Part shown: positions 14,873 to 23,588 of the stretch, in pieces
How the letters are laid out: every line of letters starts with the position of its first letter
How positions within the stretch are numbered: the first letter of the stretch is position 1
Origin: an uncultured Oscillospiraceae bacterium
GTDB lineage: Bacteria > Bacillota > Clostridia > Oscillospirales > Acutalibacteraceae
Direction: 5' to 3'
Assembly (NCBI GenBank): GCA_900555015.1
Contig: USJL01000015.1
Span: forward strand, 1 to 23,588
Length of the DNA stretch: 23,588 nt
Notes under the pieces: model-generated
Database searches by the model: none
What the model was told of the DNA's origin: nothing
What the model saw: only the letters and a program-made list of their open reading frames with translations
Position numbers and translations under genes: made by a program

Positions 14873-15991
14873 TTACTTTGCAAGAGAAATGATTATATTG
14901 GCAATTTTTTCACGAGAGTCTGAAACAGACATTGATTTTGCGTTATTTTCTATATTTTTAAGTTCTTCCTTATTTGAAAGAAGTTCATCAATTAATTTAT
15001 TTAAAGAATCGGATGTTAAATCTTTTTCTTCTAAAATACGTGCGGCATTTCTGTTAACAAGCGCCATTGCATTATGATACTGATGATTTTCCGCCACGTA
15101 AGGACTTGGAATCAACACGGAAGCCTTGCCAAGAGCTTCGATTTCTGAAAGCGATGAAGCGCCTGCTCTGCCGATAACAAGGTCTGCCGCAGACATACAA
15201 ACATCCATATTATCAATATACTGTCTAACCTCAACAGTACCTTTTTTACCGCTTTTAAAACCTGCTTTTTCAAATTTTTCAAGATATTCCGTGCCGTTTG
15301 TTCCAACGGAATGAATATGATAATATTTTTTGCTTTCGGCATTGTTTAAAAGAATATCAAACATTGCTTCGTTAAGAGGAGCCGCACCCAATGAACCGCC
15401 AAATGAAAGAACAAGAGGCTTGTCCTCTTTCAATCCTAATTCTGCACGGGAAAAATCTTTGTTTGAATTCAATATTTCACCACGCACAGGCAATCCCGTT
15501 ACCACAACTTCGCCTTTTGCATCAAGATGTTTTTTTGCATCTTCAACCGTTAACATTACCTTATTAACTTTTTTTGCAAGGGTTTTGTTTGTTACACCCG
15601 GAAAAGCATTTTGCTCATGAATACAGCATGGAATGCCCATTCTTACAGCCTCTTCAAGAACAGGACCGGAAACATAACCGCCGAAGCCCACACAAACATC
15701 GGGTTTAAATTCTTTTATAATTTTTTTACTTTCTCCCTCTGACTTTACCAATTTTGCCACAGTTTTAATATTATGAGCAATAGCAGACGGAGAGAATGAC
15801 CTGCGAAATCCGCTGATGTCAATAGTTTTAAAATCAAAACCGGCATTCGGAACAAGACGTGATTCCATATGGTCTTTTGTGCCTACAAAAAGAATCTCGG
15901 TATTTTGATTTTGCTCTCTGATATATGAAGCAACGGCAAGTGCAGGATTTATATGACCTGCAGTGCCGCCTGTTGCAAATAAAATTTTCAT
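14873..15991 (-). CDS. murG: Lipid II synthase MurG (GT28 GlcNAc transferase)
   Basis: Transfers GlcNAc from UDP-GlcNAc to lipid I on the inner face of the membrane to make lipid II. The 373-residue protein starts MKILFATGGTAGHINPALAVA, the lipid-binding glycine-rich loop. It has the second glycine-rich VGFGGYVSGPV, LVLSFGGSLGA at the start of the C-terminal Rossmann domain, and the donor-site segment GRAGASSLSEIEALGKASVLIP with ENHQYHNA. The frame extends 20 codons upstream into ftsW. ATG 15991 is right because it gives the family N terminus and has AAAGGTG 7 nt before it. It begins 4 nt after the ftsW stop, so the two are coupled. Confidence 0.96.
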   Translation of the reverse strand: MKILFATGGTAGHINPALAVASYIREQNQNTEILFVGTKDHMESRLVPNAGFDFKTIDISGFRRSFSPSAIAHNIKTVAKLVKSEGESKKIIKEFKPDVCVGFGGYVSGPVLEEAVRMGIPCCIHEQNAFPGVTNKTLAKKVNKVMLTVEDAKKHLDAKGEVVVTGLPVRGEILNSNKDFSRAELGLKEDKPLVLSFGGSLGAAPLNEAMFDILLNNAESKKYYHIHSVGTNGTEYLEKFEKAGFKSGKKGTVEVRQYIDNMDVCMSAADLVIGRAGASSLSEIEALGKASVLIPSPYVAENHQYHNAMALVNRNAARILEEKDLTSDSLNKLIDELLSNKEELKNIENNAKSMSVSDSREKIANIIISLAK

Positions 15992-15995
15992 ACGC

Positions 15996-17288
15996 TTACA
16001 CCTTTTTTTGATTTGATTTTCGTGAAATTCCAAGCACAACACCCATTTCACAAAGTATCATAACAAGTGCGGTGCCGCCGTAACTGAAAAACGGCAACGC
16101 AATACCTGTGTTTGGAATGGAGTCTGTTACAACAAGAATGTTAAACGCAACCTGCACACCGATTTGAGTTACGATGCCGATTACTGTTAATGACGCAAAT
16201 TTGTCTTCACACCTTAAAGCGATAATAATACCTCTTACAACAAGAAGTGCAAACAAAACAATAATAACAGCCGCGCCTATAAATCCTAATTCTTCACAAA
16301 CAATGGAGAAAATAAAATCGTTTTGAGGTTCTGAAACATAAAGATATTTTTGTTTTGAATTGCCTAAACCTACACCAAATAATCCGCCTGAACCTATAGC
16401 ATACAAAGAATTATTTGTTTGCCACCTTGCACCTAACGGTTCAAAATCTTTATCTCGCCAAGCCACAAGTTTTTGCTGAACATACTGCGGAAGTGCATCA
16501 GGAAACATTAAAACTATTAATATACCTGCCACAACAATAGCAACGCCCACAGCAAATATTTTTTTGTTTGAGCCGCCTGCAAACATTACTGCCATGCCGA
16601 TTACAAAAACAAGTATTGTGCCGGACATATGATTTTCAAGTAAAATTAAACCGCAATAGAGAGCAACTATAAGACCGGGAAAAAGAAAGCCTTCTTTAAC
16701 CCTGTTCATTTTGCCGGCGTTTTTGCTTATATAAGTTGCAAGTGTTATTATTAATGTGAATTTTGCAATATCAGACGGCTGAAACGTTATGCCCAAACCG
16801 GGGATTTTAATATATCTTTTAAACGCTTCACCTTCATCTGTTGAAACGTTGGTATGATAAAACAGAACAAGCACAAGTAAAAACACGGTTATGCCGAATA
16901 AATAAGGGGCAAGTGCTTTAAACCAACGATAATTTAATTTAGACAGGAAAAACATAAAAGCAATGCCGATTGCGGCAAAAATCAGTTGTCTGAAAAAATA
17001 ATGATATGAATTATCGTATTTATAATATGAATAAGCATAAGAAGAAGAAAACAACATTACAAGACCAACAGCAAGAATTACCATAGTTAAAGCAAAAAAC
17101 GGAATATCAAAACTGCCGGTAACAAATAAATCAGACTTTCTTAAGCCTTTAAAACTTTTTTCGGGTTTAATTATATTAGAATCGTTTTCAACGGTTGATT
17201 TTCTTTGCCTGCGATTTAAACGGCCGCCTGATTTTTTACTGCCGTTATCCTTTGGATACCTGACAGGCGGTTCTAACATATCAGCCAT
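15996..17288 (-). CDS. ftsW: SEDS peptidoglycan polymerase FtsW/SpoVE
   Basis: 430 residues of the shape, elongation, division and sporulation (SEDS) family, which polymerises lipid II into glycan strands together with a class B PBP. There are about ten membrane segments from residue 60 onward, the motif QND324FIFSIVCEELG with the expected catalytic aspartate, and a C-terminal PFFSYGGTALV. An N-terminal tail of about 55 residues, basic and polar, lies in the cytoplasm. The position within dcw and the PBP partner upstream support FtsW or SpoVE rather than RodA; the two cannot be separated by sequence alone. AAAGGA lies 8 nt before the ATG. murD, commonly found just upstream in Clostridia, is missing. 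Confidence 0.93.
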   Translation of the reverse strand: MADMLEPPVRYPKDNGSKKSGGRLNRRQRKSTVENDSNIIKPEKSFKGLRKSDLFVTGSFDIPFFALTMVILAVGLVMLFSSSYAYSYYKYDNSYHYFFRQLIFAAIGIAFMFFLSKLNYRWFKALAPYLFGITVFLLVLVLFYHTNVSTDEGEAFKRYIKIPGLGITFQPSDIAKFTLIITLATYISKNAGKMNRVKEGFLFPGLIVALYCGLILLENHMSGTILVFVIGMAVMFAGGSNKKIFAVGVAIVVAGILIVLMFPDALPQYVQQKLVAWRDKDFEPLGARWQTNNSLYAIGSGGLFGVGLGNSKQKYLYVSEPQNDFIFSIVCEELGFIGAAVIIVLFALLVVRGIIIALRCEDKFASLTVIGIVTQIGVQVAFNILVVTDSIPNTGIALPFFSYGGTALVMILCEMGVVLGISRKSNQKKV

Positions 17289-17323
17289 ATTTGTTTTCCT
17301 TTCTTAATTTTATTATTTTACAA

Positions 17324-18373
17324 TTATTTTGCGGCGCCGAATGCAATTAAAAGAACGGCAATGATTACGCCCACTGCATTAACGGCAGAAAATACAAAGC
17401 AAATTTTCTTTTCTTTCCAGCCACACATTTCAAAATGGTGGTGAATGGGAGCCATTTTAAAAATACGCTTACCGTGTGTAATTTTAAAATAGCCGATTTG
17501 AATAATATCGCTCATTGTTTCACAAACATAAACAATACCGATTGGTAAAAGTAAAATAGGACATTTAATTGCAAAACCGAGAGCTGCAACCATTCCGCCT
17601 AAAAACAATGAACCTGTGTCGCCCATAAAAGTTTTTGCCGGGTTCCAGTTCCAGCAAAGAAAGCCAAGCACGCCGCCAAGCAATGCACCGGAAACTATGC
17701 CCAAGCCTGCAAAACCCTGCAAATATGAAATTACAATAAAACCTACGGCGGCAGTAGCTGTTACGGAAGAACAAAGTCCGTCAATACCGTCTGTTAAATT
17801 TACCGAATTAACACAACCGTAAATAATTACAATGCTTAAAAGCCAAAAAACAACAGATGTGAAAAGATTTTTTTCAAAATTAACTGTACCGATAAAAGGA
17901 AAATACCAAGATGTATTATGAGAAAGCCAAAGCGTTAAAACATAACCGAATGCCACAATTAACTGACCCAATGATTTTTGCTTTGCCGAAAGCCCCTCAT
18001 TTCTTTTAAGCTTGATTTTAATATAATCATCGGTAAAGCCAACAATTCCGCAACAAAGAGCGAGTGCCAAACCTGCAATAACAAGAACAAGCTCTCTGCC
18101 CTGAAACAAAGCAGAATAATCACTTTCAAGATTACCGCCTGACAAATGGAACGTAAGCAATGCAACAACGCTTGAAACAATAATGCCTATTATAAACATT
18201 AAACCGCCCATATTTGGAGTGCCCTGTTTTGATTTATGCCAAGACGGACCTATGTCAAGAATAGTTTGACCGAATTTTAATTTTCTTAACCAGGGAATAA
18301 TAACAAATCCCAAGCCTGCCGTTACGCCGAATGCGATAATAACGGCAATAACTATTGCAACCGTACTGCTCAT
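17324..18373 (-). CDS. mraY: Phospho-MurNAc-pentapeptide transferase MraY
   Basis: Transfers phospho-MurNAc-pentapeptide to undecaprenyl phosphate to make lipid I in the cytoplasmic membrane. There are 349 residues with about ten hydrophobic segments. Signatures are the metal-site FTD115D116YIKI, VNLTDGIDGL, FMGDTGSLFLGG and the histidine cluster MAPIHHHFE near the C terminus. The start ATG directly follows the murF stop (no gap), with GGTGGG in the murF 3' end as its ribosome site, so the two are coupled. It is 35 nt before ftsW. Confidence 0.97.
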   Translation of the reverse strand: MSSTVAIVIAVIIAFGVTAGLGFVIIPWLRKLKFGQTILDIGPSWHKSKQGTPNMGGLMFIIGIIVSSVVALLTFHLSGGNLESDYSALFQGRELVLVIAGLALALCCGIVGFTDDYIKIKLKRNEGLSAKQKSLGQLIVAFGYVLTLWLSHNTSWYFPFIGTVNFEKNLFTSVVFWLLSIVIIYGCVNSVNLTDGIDGLCSSVTATAAVGFIVISYLQGFAGLGIVSGALLGGVLGFLCWNWNPAKTFMGDTGSLFLGGMVAALGFAIKCPILLLPIGIVYVCETMSDIIQIGYFKITHGKRIFKMAPIHHHFEMCGWKEKKICFVFSAVNAVGVIIAVLLIAFGAAK

Positions 18374-19792
18374 TTAACTTTCCCACCTTTTATAAATTGA
18401 AGAAATAACCTCTTCCAGCTTCATGCCTCTGCTGGCTTTAAACAAAACGGCGTCGCCGCTTTTTACAGATTCATAAAGTTTGTTTGTTAATTCCTGTTTA
18501 TCGGCAAAAAGAATTGCTTCTTTAACGCCGAAATCTTTTGCGCCTTTAACAATAAATTGTGCATCGTTGCCAACACAATACACACAATCTATATTATTTT
18601 CACCGGCAAATTTGCCCACATTATAATGCGCATCTTTTGAATATTCGCCAAGTTCCAGCATATCGGATAAAACGGCGATTTTTTTATTTGCCTTTAAATC
18701 AGCAAGTGTTGTAATGCCCGCTTTCATTGAATCGGGTGATGCGTTATAGCAATCTTCAACTGAGATAATGCCGTTTACGTTAACGACCTTTTGCCTCATT
18801 CCTGCAGGAACATAATTTGCAAGTGCATTTGCCGCAGCATTTGAATCAATACCAAGAACAATACCTGTTGCAAAAGCAACAAGGGCATTATAAACATTAT
18901 GAATTCCGATTGTAGGAATTACAACATGCTGTTTTTTAGTTGCGAAAATAACTTGAGGACCGTCCGGATTAGAAACATTTTTTTCAACGCAGTAATTAAT
19001 ATCAAACGATGTTGAACCGTTTTCTTCATTTATATTAACTGCTCTGTACTGCCAAACGCCGTCAATACCAACTGTAATAACGTTATATTTATCAACAATA
19101 TCATCGTTATCAAGCACAGTTTTAAGCATATCGTTATCTGCGTTGATTATTAAAGGTGAACCCTCTTCAATGCCGTCAAGAATTTCAAGTTTTGCTTTAA
19201 GTATTCCTTCCCTTGAACCAAGGTTTTCAATATGTGAAACGCCTATATTTGTAATAATACCCACAGTTGGTTTTGTGGCGGTTACAAGGCGGTGAATCTC
19301 TCCGAAATGATTCATGCCCATTTCAATAACGGCTGCCTGTGTTGATTCATCAAACTGAAAAAGCATTTGCGGCAAACCGATTTCATTATTCAAATTACCC
19401 TGAGTTTTAACTGTATTATATTTAGAAGAAACAACAAGGGAAGTAAATTCTTTTGTTGTAGTTTTTCCAACAGAGCCGGTTAATCCAACCACAGGAATAT
19501 TAAATTTTGAGCGGTAATATCCTGCTAAGTTAAGCATTTGCTTTGCCGTGTCGTCTACCTTAACAAAAGGCTTATCAATATTAACATCACGGCTTACCAT
19601 AACAGCGGCAGCACCTTTTTCAAAGGCTTCGTCTATAAACTGATGAGCGTCAAACCTTTCGCCTTTTATGCAAATAAAAAGGCAGCCTTTTTCAATTTTT
19701 CTTGTATCAATAACAACAGAATTAATTTCAACGTCGCAATTATAAGTGCCGTTACAGCACTTTGCGATTTCCGACAGTTTTAAGGGAATCAT
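18374..19792 (-). CDS. murF: UDP-MurNAc-tripeptide:D-Ala-D-Ala ligase MurF
   Basis: Cytoplasmic ATP-dependent ligase that adds D-Ala-D-Ala to complete UDP-MurNAc-pentapeptide. From ATG 19792 the protein has 472 residues. The N-terminal UDP-binding domain has VVIDTRKIEKGCLFICIKG. The P-loop is GSVGKTTT (106-113), followed by MGMNHFGEI and the C-terminal EDCYNASPDSMKAGI. The frame is open to a TTG at 19822, but that has no ribosome site. ATG 19792 has GGAG 9 nt upstream and gives the usual MurF N terminus (MIPLKLSEIA). It lies 43 nt after murE and touches mraY. Confidence 0.96.
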   Translation of the reverse strand: MIPLKLSEIAKCCNGTYNCDVEINSVVIDTRKIEKGCLFICIKGERFDAHQFIDEAFEKGAAAVMVSRDVNIDKPFVKVDDTAKQMLNLAGYYRSKFNIPVVGLTGSVGKTTTKEFTSLVVSSKYNTVKTQGNLNNEIGLPQMLFQFDESTQAAVIEMGMNHFGEIHRLVTATKPTVGIITNIGVSHIENLGSREGILKAKLEILDGIEEGSPLIINADNDMLKTVLDNDDIVDKYNVITVGIDGVWQYRAVNINEENGSTSFDINYCVEKNVSNPDGPQVIFATKKQHVVIPTIGIHNVYNALVAFATGIVLGIDSNAAANALANYVPAGMRQKVVNVNGIISVEDCYNASPDSMKAGITTLADLKANKKIAVLSDMLELGEYSKDAHYNVGKFAGENNIDCVYCVGNDAQFIVKGAKDFGVKEAILFADKQELTNKLYESVKSGDAVLFKASRGMKLEEVISSIYKRWES

Positions 19793-19835
19793 TAATTTTG
19801 TCTCCGCTTTTTCCGACTGCAAGCAATCTTTTAAA

Positions 19836-21269
19836 TTATTTTTGTTCGCCTAAAATTTCAGCAACAACTTCCCTTTCGTCAAAATGAATTGTTCCTGTGG
19901 GAAGAATTTGATAAGTTTCATGACCTTTACCTGCAAGCAAAATAATATCATCTTTTTTTGCATGCTCAATGGCGTATCTTATTGCCTCTTTTCTGTTTTC
20001 AACAACTTCATAAGGAGTAGAGGCATTTTTCATACCCTCTAAAATATCTTCAATAATGGCAGAAGGATTTTCACTTCTTGGGTTATCTGATGTAACAACG
20101 CAAAAATCTGAAAGCTCGGCTGCGATTTTACCCATTAACGGACGCTTTGTTTTATCCCTGTCGCCGCCGCAACCGAACACGGTTACTACTCTGCCTTTTG
20201 CGATTTCTTTAAGTGAAAGAATAATATTTTCAAGTCCGTCTGGTGAATGAGCATAATCTATAATAATTGTAAAATCCTTATTTGTAGGAACAACTTCGAT
20301 TCTGCCCTTAACACCGTTGCATTTAGGAACGGAATTTAACACATCTACAAAGCCAACGCCAAGTGCAAGAGCAACGGAAGCGGCACAAAGAGAATTATAA
20401 ACCGAAAATCTGCCGGGAATTGAGCAATGTACTCTGCCTATATTGTCGCAAACAAGCTCATATTCAACACCGTTTGGCAAAAATCTTACATTTTTGGCAA
20501 CATAATCTGCATTATTCGTGTTAACGGCATATGTTATAGTTTTGCAAGGTAAACCGTCAACAATTTTTAAACCGTTTTTATCATCTGCGTTTGTAACTGC
20601 AATATCGCAATTTTCAAACAAAATTCTTTTGGCATTAAAATAATTTTCCCAAGTTTTATGATAATCAAGATGGTCTTGAGTTAAATTGGTGAAAGCACCC
20701 ACAAGAAAATGTATTCCGTTTACTCTGCCCTGTGCAAGTGCCTGTGATGATACTTCCATTACACAATACTCACAACCTGCTTTAACCATAAGGCTGAAAA
20801 GCTTTTGAAGTTCGTGAGGGTCGGGAGTTGTAAACTTTGCAGGATAAATTTCACTGCCGACCATATTTTGAACCGTACCTATAAGGCCGACCTTTTTGCC
20901 CATATTTTCAAGAATTTGCTTAATAAGGAAAGTTGTGGTTGTTTTTCCGTTTGTGCCTGTTAAGCCGATTAATTTAAGTTTATCGGCAGGGTTGCCGTAA
21001 AAATTTGCACAAATAGGAGAAAAAACTGCCCTGGAATCTTTAACGATTACTTGATTTTCAATTTCCAAATCTTTTTCGCAAATAACCGCAACCGCACCTT
21101 TTTCAATCATTTCGGCAGCAACAGAATGGCCGTCAAAAGTATTGCCCTTTACGCAAACAAAAAGAGAGCCGTTTGTAACCGTTCTTGAATCCTGTGTAAC
21201 ATCTGTTACTTCAACATCATTATAATCACTTAAAATTTCAATTCCCTGCAAAAGTTGAGATAACTTCAT
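19836..21269 (-). CDS. murE: UDP-MurNAc-L-Ala-D-Glu:meso-diaminopimelate ligase MurE
   Basis: Cytoplasmic ligase adding the third stem residue to UDP-MurNAc-dipeptide. It has 477 residues in three domains: N-terminal with TQDSRTVTNGSLFVCVKG, the central ATPase with P-loop GTNGKTTT (105-112) and TNLTQDHLDYH, and C-terminal with GCGGDRDKTKRP. The substrate motif D395-N-P-R398 is the form found in meso-DAP-adding enzymes rather than lysine-adding ones, so the cell wall is inferred to be DAP type. GGGAGG stands 8 nt before the ATG. A small 6-bp inverted repeat (21291-21296 with 21303-21308) lies in the 51-nt gap after the PBP gene and is too weak to call a terminator. Confidence 0.97.
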   Translation of the reverse strand: MKLSQLLQGIEILSDYNDVEVTDVTQDSRTVTNGSLFVCVKGNTFDGHSVAAEMIEKGAVAVICEKDLEIENQVIVKDSRAVFSPICANFYGNPADKLKLIGLTGTNGKTTTTFLIKQILENMGKKVGLIGTVQNMVGSEIYPAKFTTPDPHELQKLFSLMVKAGCEYCVMEVSSQALAQGRVNGIHFLVGAFTNLTQDHLDYHKTWENYFNAKRILFENCDIAVTNADDKNGLKIVDGLPCKTITYAVNTNNADYVAKNVRFLPNGVEYELVCDNIGRVHCSIPGRFSVYNSLCAASVALALGVGFVDVLNSVPKCNGVKGRIEVVPTNKDFTIIIDYAHSPDGLENIILSLKEIAKGRVVTVFGCGGDRDKTKRPLMGKIAAELSDFCVVTSDNPRSENPSAIIEDILEGMKNASTPYEVVENRKEAIRYAIEHAKKDDIILLAGKGHETYQILPTGTIHFDEREVVAEILGEQK

Positions 21270-21320
21270 TTTGCATTCCTCCCGAATAAAGATTGATTTT
21301 ATTCAATCGAAAATTTAAAT

Positions 21321-23534
21321 TTAATCAAGCACTGCCTGAGTTGATTTAAACGAAACTGTTATTACCGTTCCGATTTCAACATCAGAGCCTGCTGTTTCGC
21401 TTTGTTTATATCCTACTACAGAAGCATTTGACGAATCATTGCCTGCAACTTCAATATTTAAATTATTTTCTGCTGCAAGTCTGTTTGCTTCACTGATTGT
21501 TTTACCTGTAAAATCAGGCACTTTAACGGTTTGCTTTTCATCGCTTGTATATAGAACAACCGTTCCACCTGTAGGTATTGTTTGGGAAGCTGCCGGACTT
21601 TGTTTTACAACCGCATCCCCGTCACCTACTATTTTACATTTTAAACCTGAATTTTCAATTAAAGATTTAGCGTCACTTAACTTTTTGCCGGTAACGGCAG
21701 GTGTTTTAATTGAAAGGTTTTTCTTTTCATCGCTTGTATATTTAGGTTCAACACCCAAAACATTCATTGCTTCCTCAATTACAGTTGCGGCAATAGGTGC
21801 GCAAATTGCGCCGCCGCCTAAATCTACATTAGGTTCATCGCAAATAATAATCATTGCGATTTCAGGGTCATCACTTGGGGCAATGGCAGCAAAGGAAACA
21901 ATATACTTATCTTTTTCACCGGCTGCCGATTCACCCAATTTGGTAGATGTACCTGTTTTACCGCCGACACTGTAACCTGCAACATATCCGTTTTTACCTG
22001 TGCCGTTATCTACAACAGATTTCATCATATTACAAACGGTTTTTGATGTTTCTTCGCTTATAACCTGTCTTAAAACTGTTGGTTGAGTTTTAGAAACCGT
22101 ATTTCCGTTTGCATCCTTAATTTCATCTACAATATAAGGTTGAAGAAGTTTGCCGCCGTTTGCTATTGCACAAAGACCGGTGCAAACCTGAATAGGTGTT
22201 AAGCTGTTTGTTTGACCGAATGAAGCCGAAGAAAGCTCAACTATACCATACTGTTTTTCCTGATAATACTGTGGGCTTGCTTCGCCGGGCAAATCAATGC
22301 CGGTTTTTTGTGTAAAACCGAATCCGTCAAAATATTTAAAATAATTATGAACGCCTAATTTTTGACCAACTGTTATGAAAAACGGGTTGCACGAATTTTC
22401 AAGTCCTTGTGTAAATGTTTGAGTTCCGTGGCCTGCGTGATAATGGCAATTCATTTTGTAGGTATCTACTTGAATGGAACCTGTGCAGGTGTATGTTGTA
22501 TTTAAATTAACAACATTTTCTTCAAGAGCCGCCGCAGCCATAAATGTTTTAAATACAGAACCCGGAACATATGTATCAGAAACGGTAAAGTTTCGCCACT
22601 GCTGTTGAACATATGCGCTTTGAAGTTCCTTTTTTTCATCGCCTTGTGCCTTATCTATTTCATCGGCATATTTTTGATAATTGATTTTGTAAGGCTCGTT
22701 ACAATCATAATCCGGCAATGCAGCCATTGCAAGAACAGCGCCTGTTTTACAATTCATTACAACGCCGTATGTACCTTTTGCGTCATACTCTTCAAGAGCG
22801 CTTTTTAATTCTTTTTCAAGATAATACTGAATTGTTGTGTTTATTGTTAAATTAAGTGAATCGCCGTCTTGCGCTTCAACCGATGTTTCATAATCGGCAG
22901 ATATTGAATTTGACTTGGCGTCTTTTGCAGTGATTATTCTGCCGTTTGTTCCCGTTAGATCTTCGTCATAATACGACTCGATTCCTGCAAGTCCCTGATT
23001 ATCCGCACCGGTAAATCCGATAACGGATGATGCTAACGTGCCGTAAGGATAATACCTTTGCGTTGCCTGTTCAAAGCCGATACAGCGTGCAAGCTTATGT
23101 TCTTTTACGAAAGCGGCGATTTCCTCTTTAATTCTGTTTTCGACTTTATTTTGCACAACGGCATATTTATTATCTTGCTTACTTTTTTCTAAAAGTTTTG
23201 CCTTCTCTTCATCGTTATATTCAAAAGTTTCTGCCAAATAATCAACAATAAGGCTTCTGTTATCATCTGTAATATTTGACGGGTCAAGGTAAACCGTCCA
23301 AACAGTTGCAGACTGTGCAAGCACATTTCCCTCGGAATCATAGATCGTGCCACGCATTGCCTCTATTTCCGTATCGGAAAGCTGTTGGCTTTCCGCTTTT
23401 TCGGCATATTCGTTACCTTTAACGATTTGGATGTAAAGCAAGCGGCCCAAATCTGTTACAAACAAAAAAATTATAACCATCATAATTATAAAAGTTCTTG
23501 AGGTTAAATTTTTTCTGAATTTGCCGTTTGCCAT
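21321..23534 (-). CDS. Class B penicillin-binding protein with two PASTA domains (SpoVD/PBP2x type)
   Basis: A 737-residue septal or spore-cortex transpeptidase anchored by one N-terminal membrane segment (about 14-36). The dimerisation domain has EAMRGTIYDSEGNVLA. The transpeptidase domain has S326-VFK329 (active serine), S381-C-N383 and K526-T-G528. Two PASTA domains follow at about 608-664 and 668-729; these can sense peptidoglycan or aid localisation. B. subtilis SpoVD has one PASTA domain and pneumococcal PBP2x has two, so this could be the vegetative division PBP, the sporulation PBP, or both. It is the only PBP in the visible cluster. GGGTGG precedes the ATG. A TATAAT (23583-23578) lies upstream, with any -35 box outside the window. 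Confidence 0.94.
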   Translation of the reverse strand: MANGKFRKNLTSRTFIIMMVIIFLFVTDLGRLLYIQIVKGNEYAEKAESQQLSDTEIEAMRGTIYDSEGNVLAQSATVWTVYLDPSNITDDNRSLIVDYLAETFEYNDEEKAKLLEKSKQDNKYAVVQNKVENRIKEEIAAFVKEHKLARCIGFEQATQRYYPYGTLASSVIGFTGADNQGLAGIESYYDEDLTGTNGRIITAKDAKSNSISADYETSVEAQDGDSLNLTINTTIQYYLEKELKSALEEYDAKGTYGVVMNCKTGAVLAMAALPDYDCNEPYKINYQKYADEIDKAQGDEKKELQSAYVQQQWRNFTVSDTYVPGSVFKTFMAAAALEENVVNLNTTYTCTGSIQVDTYKMNCHYHAGHGTQTFTQGLENSCNPFFITVGQKLGVHNYFKYFDGFGFTQKTGIDLPGEASPQYYQEKQYGIVELSSASFGQTNSLTPIQVCTGLCAIANGGKLLQPYIVDEIKDANGNTVSKTQPTVLRQVISEETSKTVCNMMKSVVDNGTGKNGYVAGYSVGGKTGTSTKLGESAAGEKDKYIVSFAAIAPSDDPEIAMIIICDEPNVDLGGGAICAPIAATVIEEAMNVLGVEPKYTSDEKKNLSIKTPAVTGKKLSDAKSLIENSGLKCKIVGDGDAVVKQSPAASQTIPTGGTVVLYTSDEKQTVKVPDFTGKTISEANRLAAENNLNIEVAGNDSSNASVVGYKQSETAGSDVEIGTVITVSFKSTQAVLD

Positions 23535-23588
23535 TTTTACACCACCCTTTATATAAATATAATTTATATCTTAAAATATTATAATTAA

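Noticed and set aside
21291..21308. Terminator between the PBP gene and murE
   Set aside because: The stem is only 6 bp and AT-rich, with a broken T-run; the genes are 51 nt apart and expected to be cotranscribed.
21439..21975. 178-codon open frame on the plus strand opposite the PBP gene
   Set aside because: It mirrors the codon structure of the PASTA and transpeptidase coding region, has no ribosome site and no recognisable protein; it is an antisense shadow.
1..23588. CRISPR arrays, insertion sequences, phage genes, tRNA or rRNA
   Set aside because: No regularly spaced repeats, transposase or integrase motifs, or tRNA/rRNA-like sequences were seen on either strand.

Overview
The window is AT-rich, with short intergenic gaps and clear sigma-A-type promoters and intrinsic terminators. 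It looks like a chromosomal segment of a low-GC, Gram-positive, probably anaerobic gut bacterium of the class Clostridia (Oscillospiraceae/Ruminococcaceae-like). The evidence is the order of the division and cell-wall genes, a PASTA-bearing class B penicillin-binding protein, A-purine Shine-Dalgarno sites, and a MurE with the DNPR motif typical of meso-diaminopimelate-adding enzymes. No rRNA, tRNA, insertion sequence, phage gene or CRISPR array was seen.

Left part (1-7464) is a set of mostly single genes that switch strand often. It holds a membrane-anchored metallophosphoesterase open at the left edge, a DUF4177-like small protein, a SWIM zinc-finger protein, a GDSL/SGNH esterase, a sodium:neurotransmitter-type symporter, a two-gene ThrE/YjjPB-type exporter, a histidine phosphatase and a YaiI/YqxD protein. 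Convergent pairs share hairpin terminators (about 1513-1550, 3474-3502, 6212-6230). Divergent pairs share short promoter regions.

Middle part (7454-11312): a strong promoter overlaps the end of the yaiI-like gene and drives a 72-residue unknown protein and a large cytoplasmic GH38 alpha-mannosidase. A 15-bp perfect terminator ends this unit. The following gap of about 300 bp before ftsZ carries no gene. It does contain a cluster of DnaA-box-like 9-mers and an imperfect tandem repeat of small hairpins, the most unusual non-coding feature of the window.

Right part (11313-23534) is a dcw-type cell division and peptidoglycan cluster, all on the minus strand. Its order is pbp (SpoVD/PBP2x type), murE, murF, mraY, ftsW, murG, murA, ftsQ/divIB, then ftsZ with its own promoter. 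The genes are nearly contiguous, with gaps of 0 to 61 nt before ftsQ. They make UDP-MurNAc-pentapeptide (MurA, MurE, MurF), lipid I and II (MraY, MurG), polymerise and cross-link septal peptidoglycan (FtsW and the PBP), and scaffold division (DivIB, FtsZ). murB, murC, murD and ftsA are not in the cluster, and no sporulation genes follow ftsZ. I see no wholly new multi-gene system. The best candidates for new biology are the ftsZ-mannosidase intergenic element, the regulatory signals around ftsZ and murA, and the uncharacterised SWIM and 72-aa proteins.
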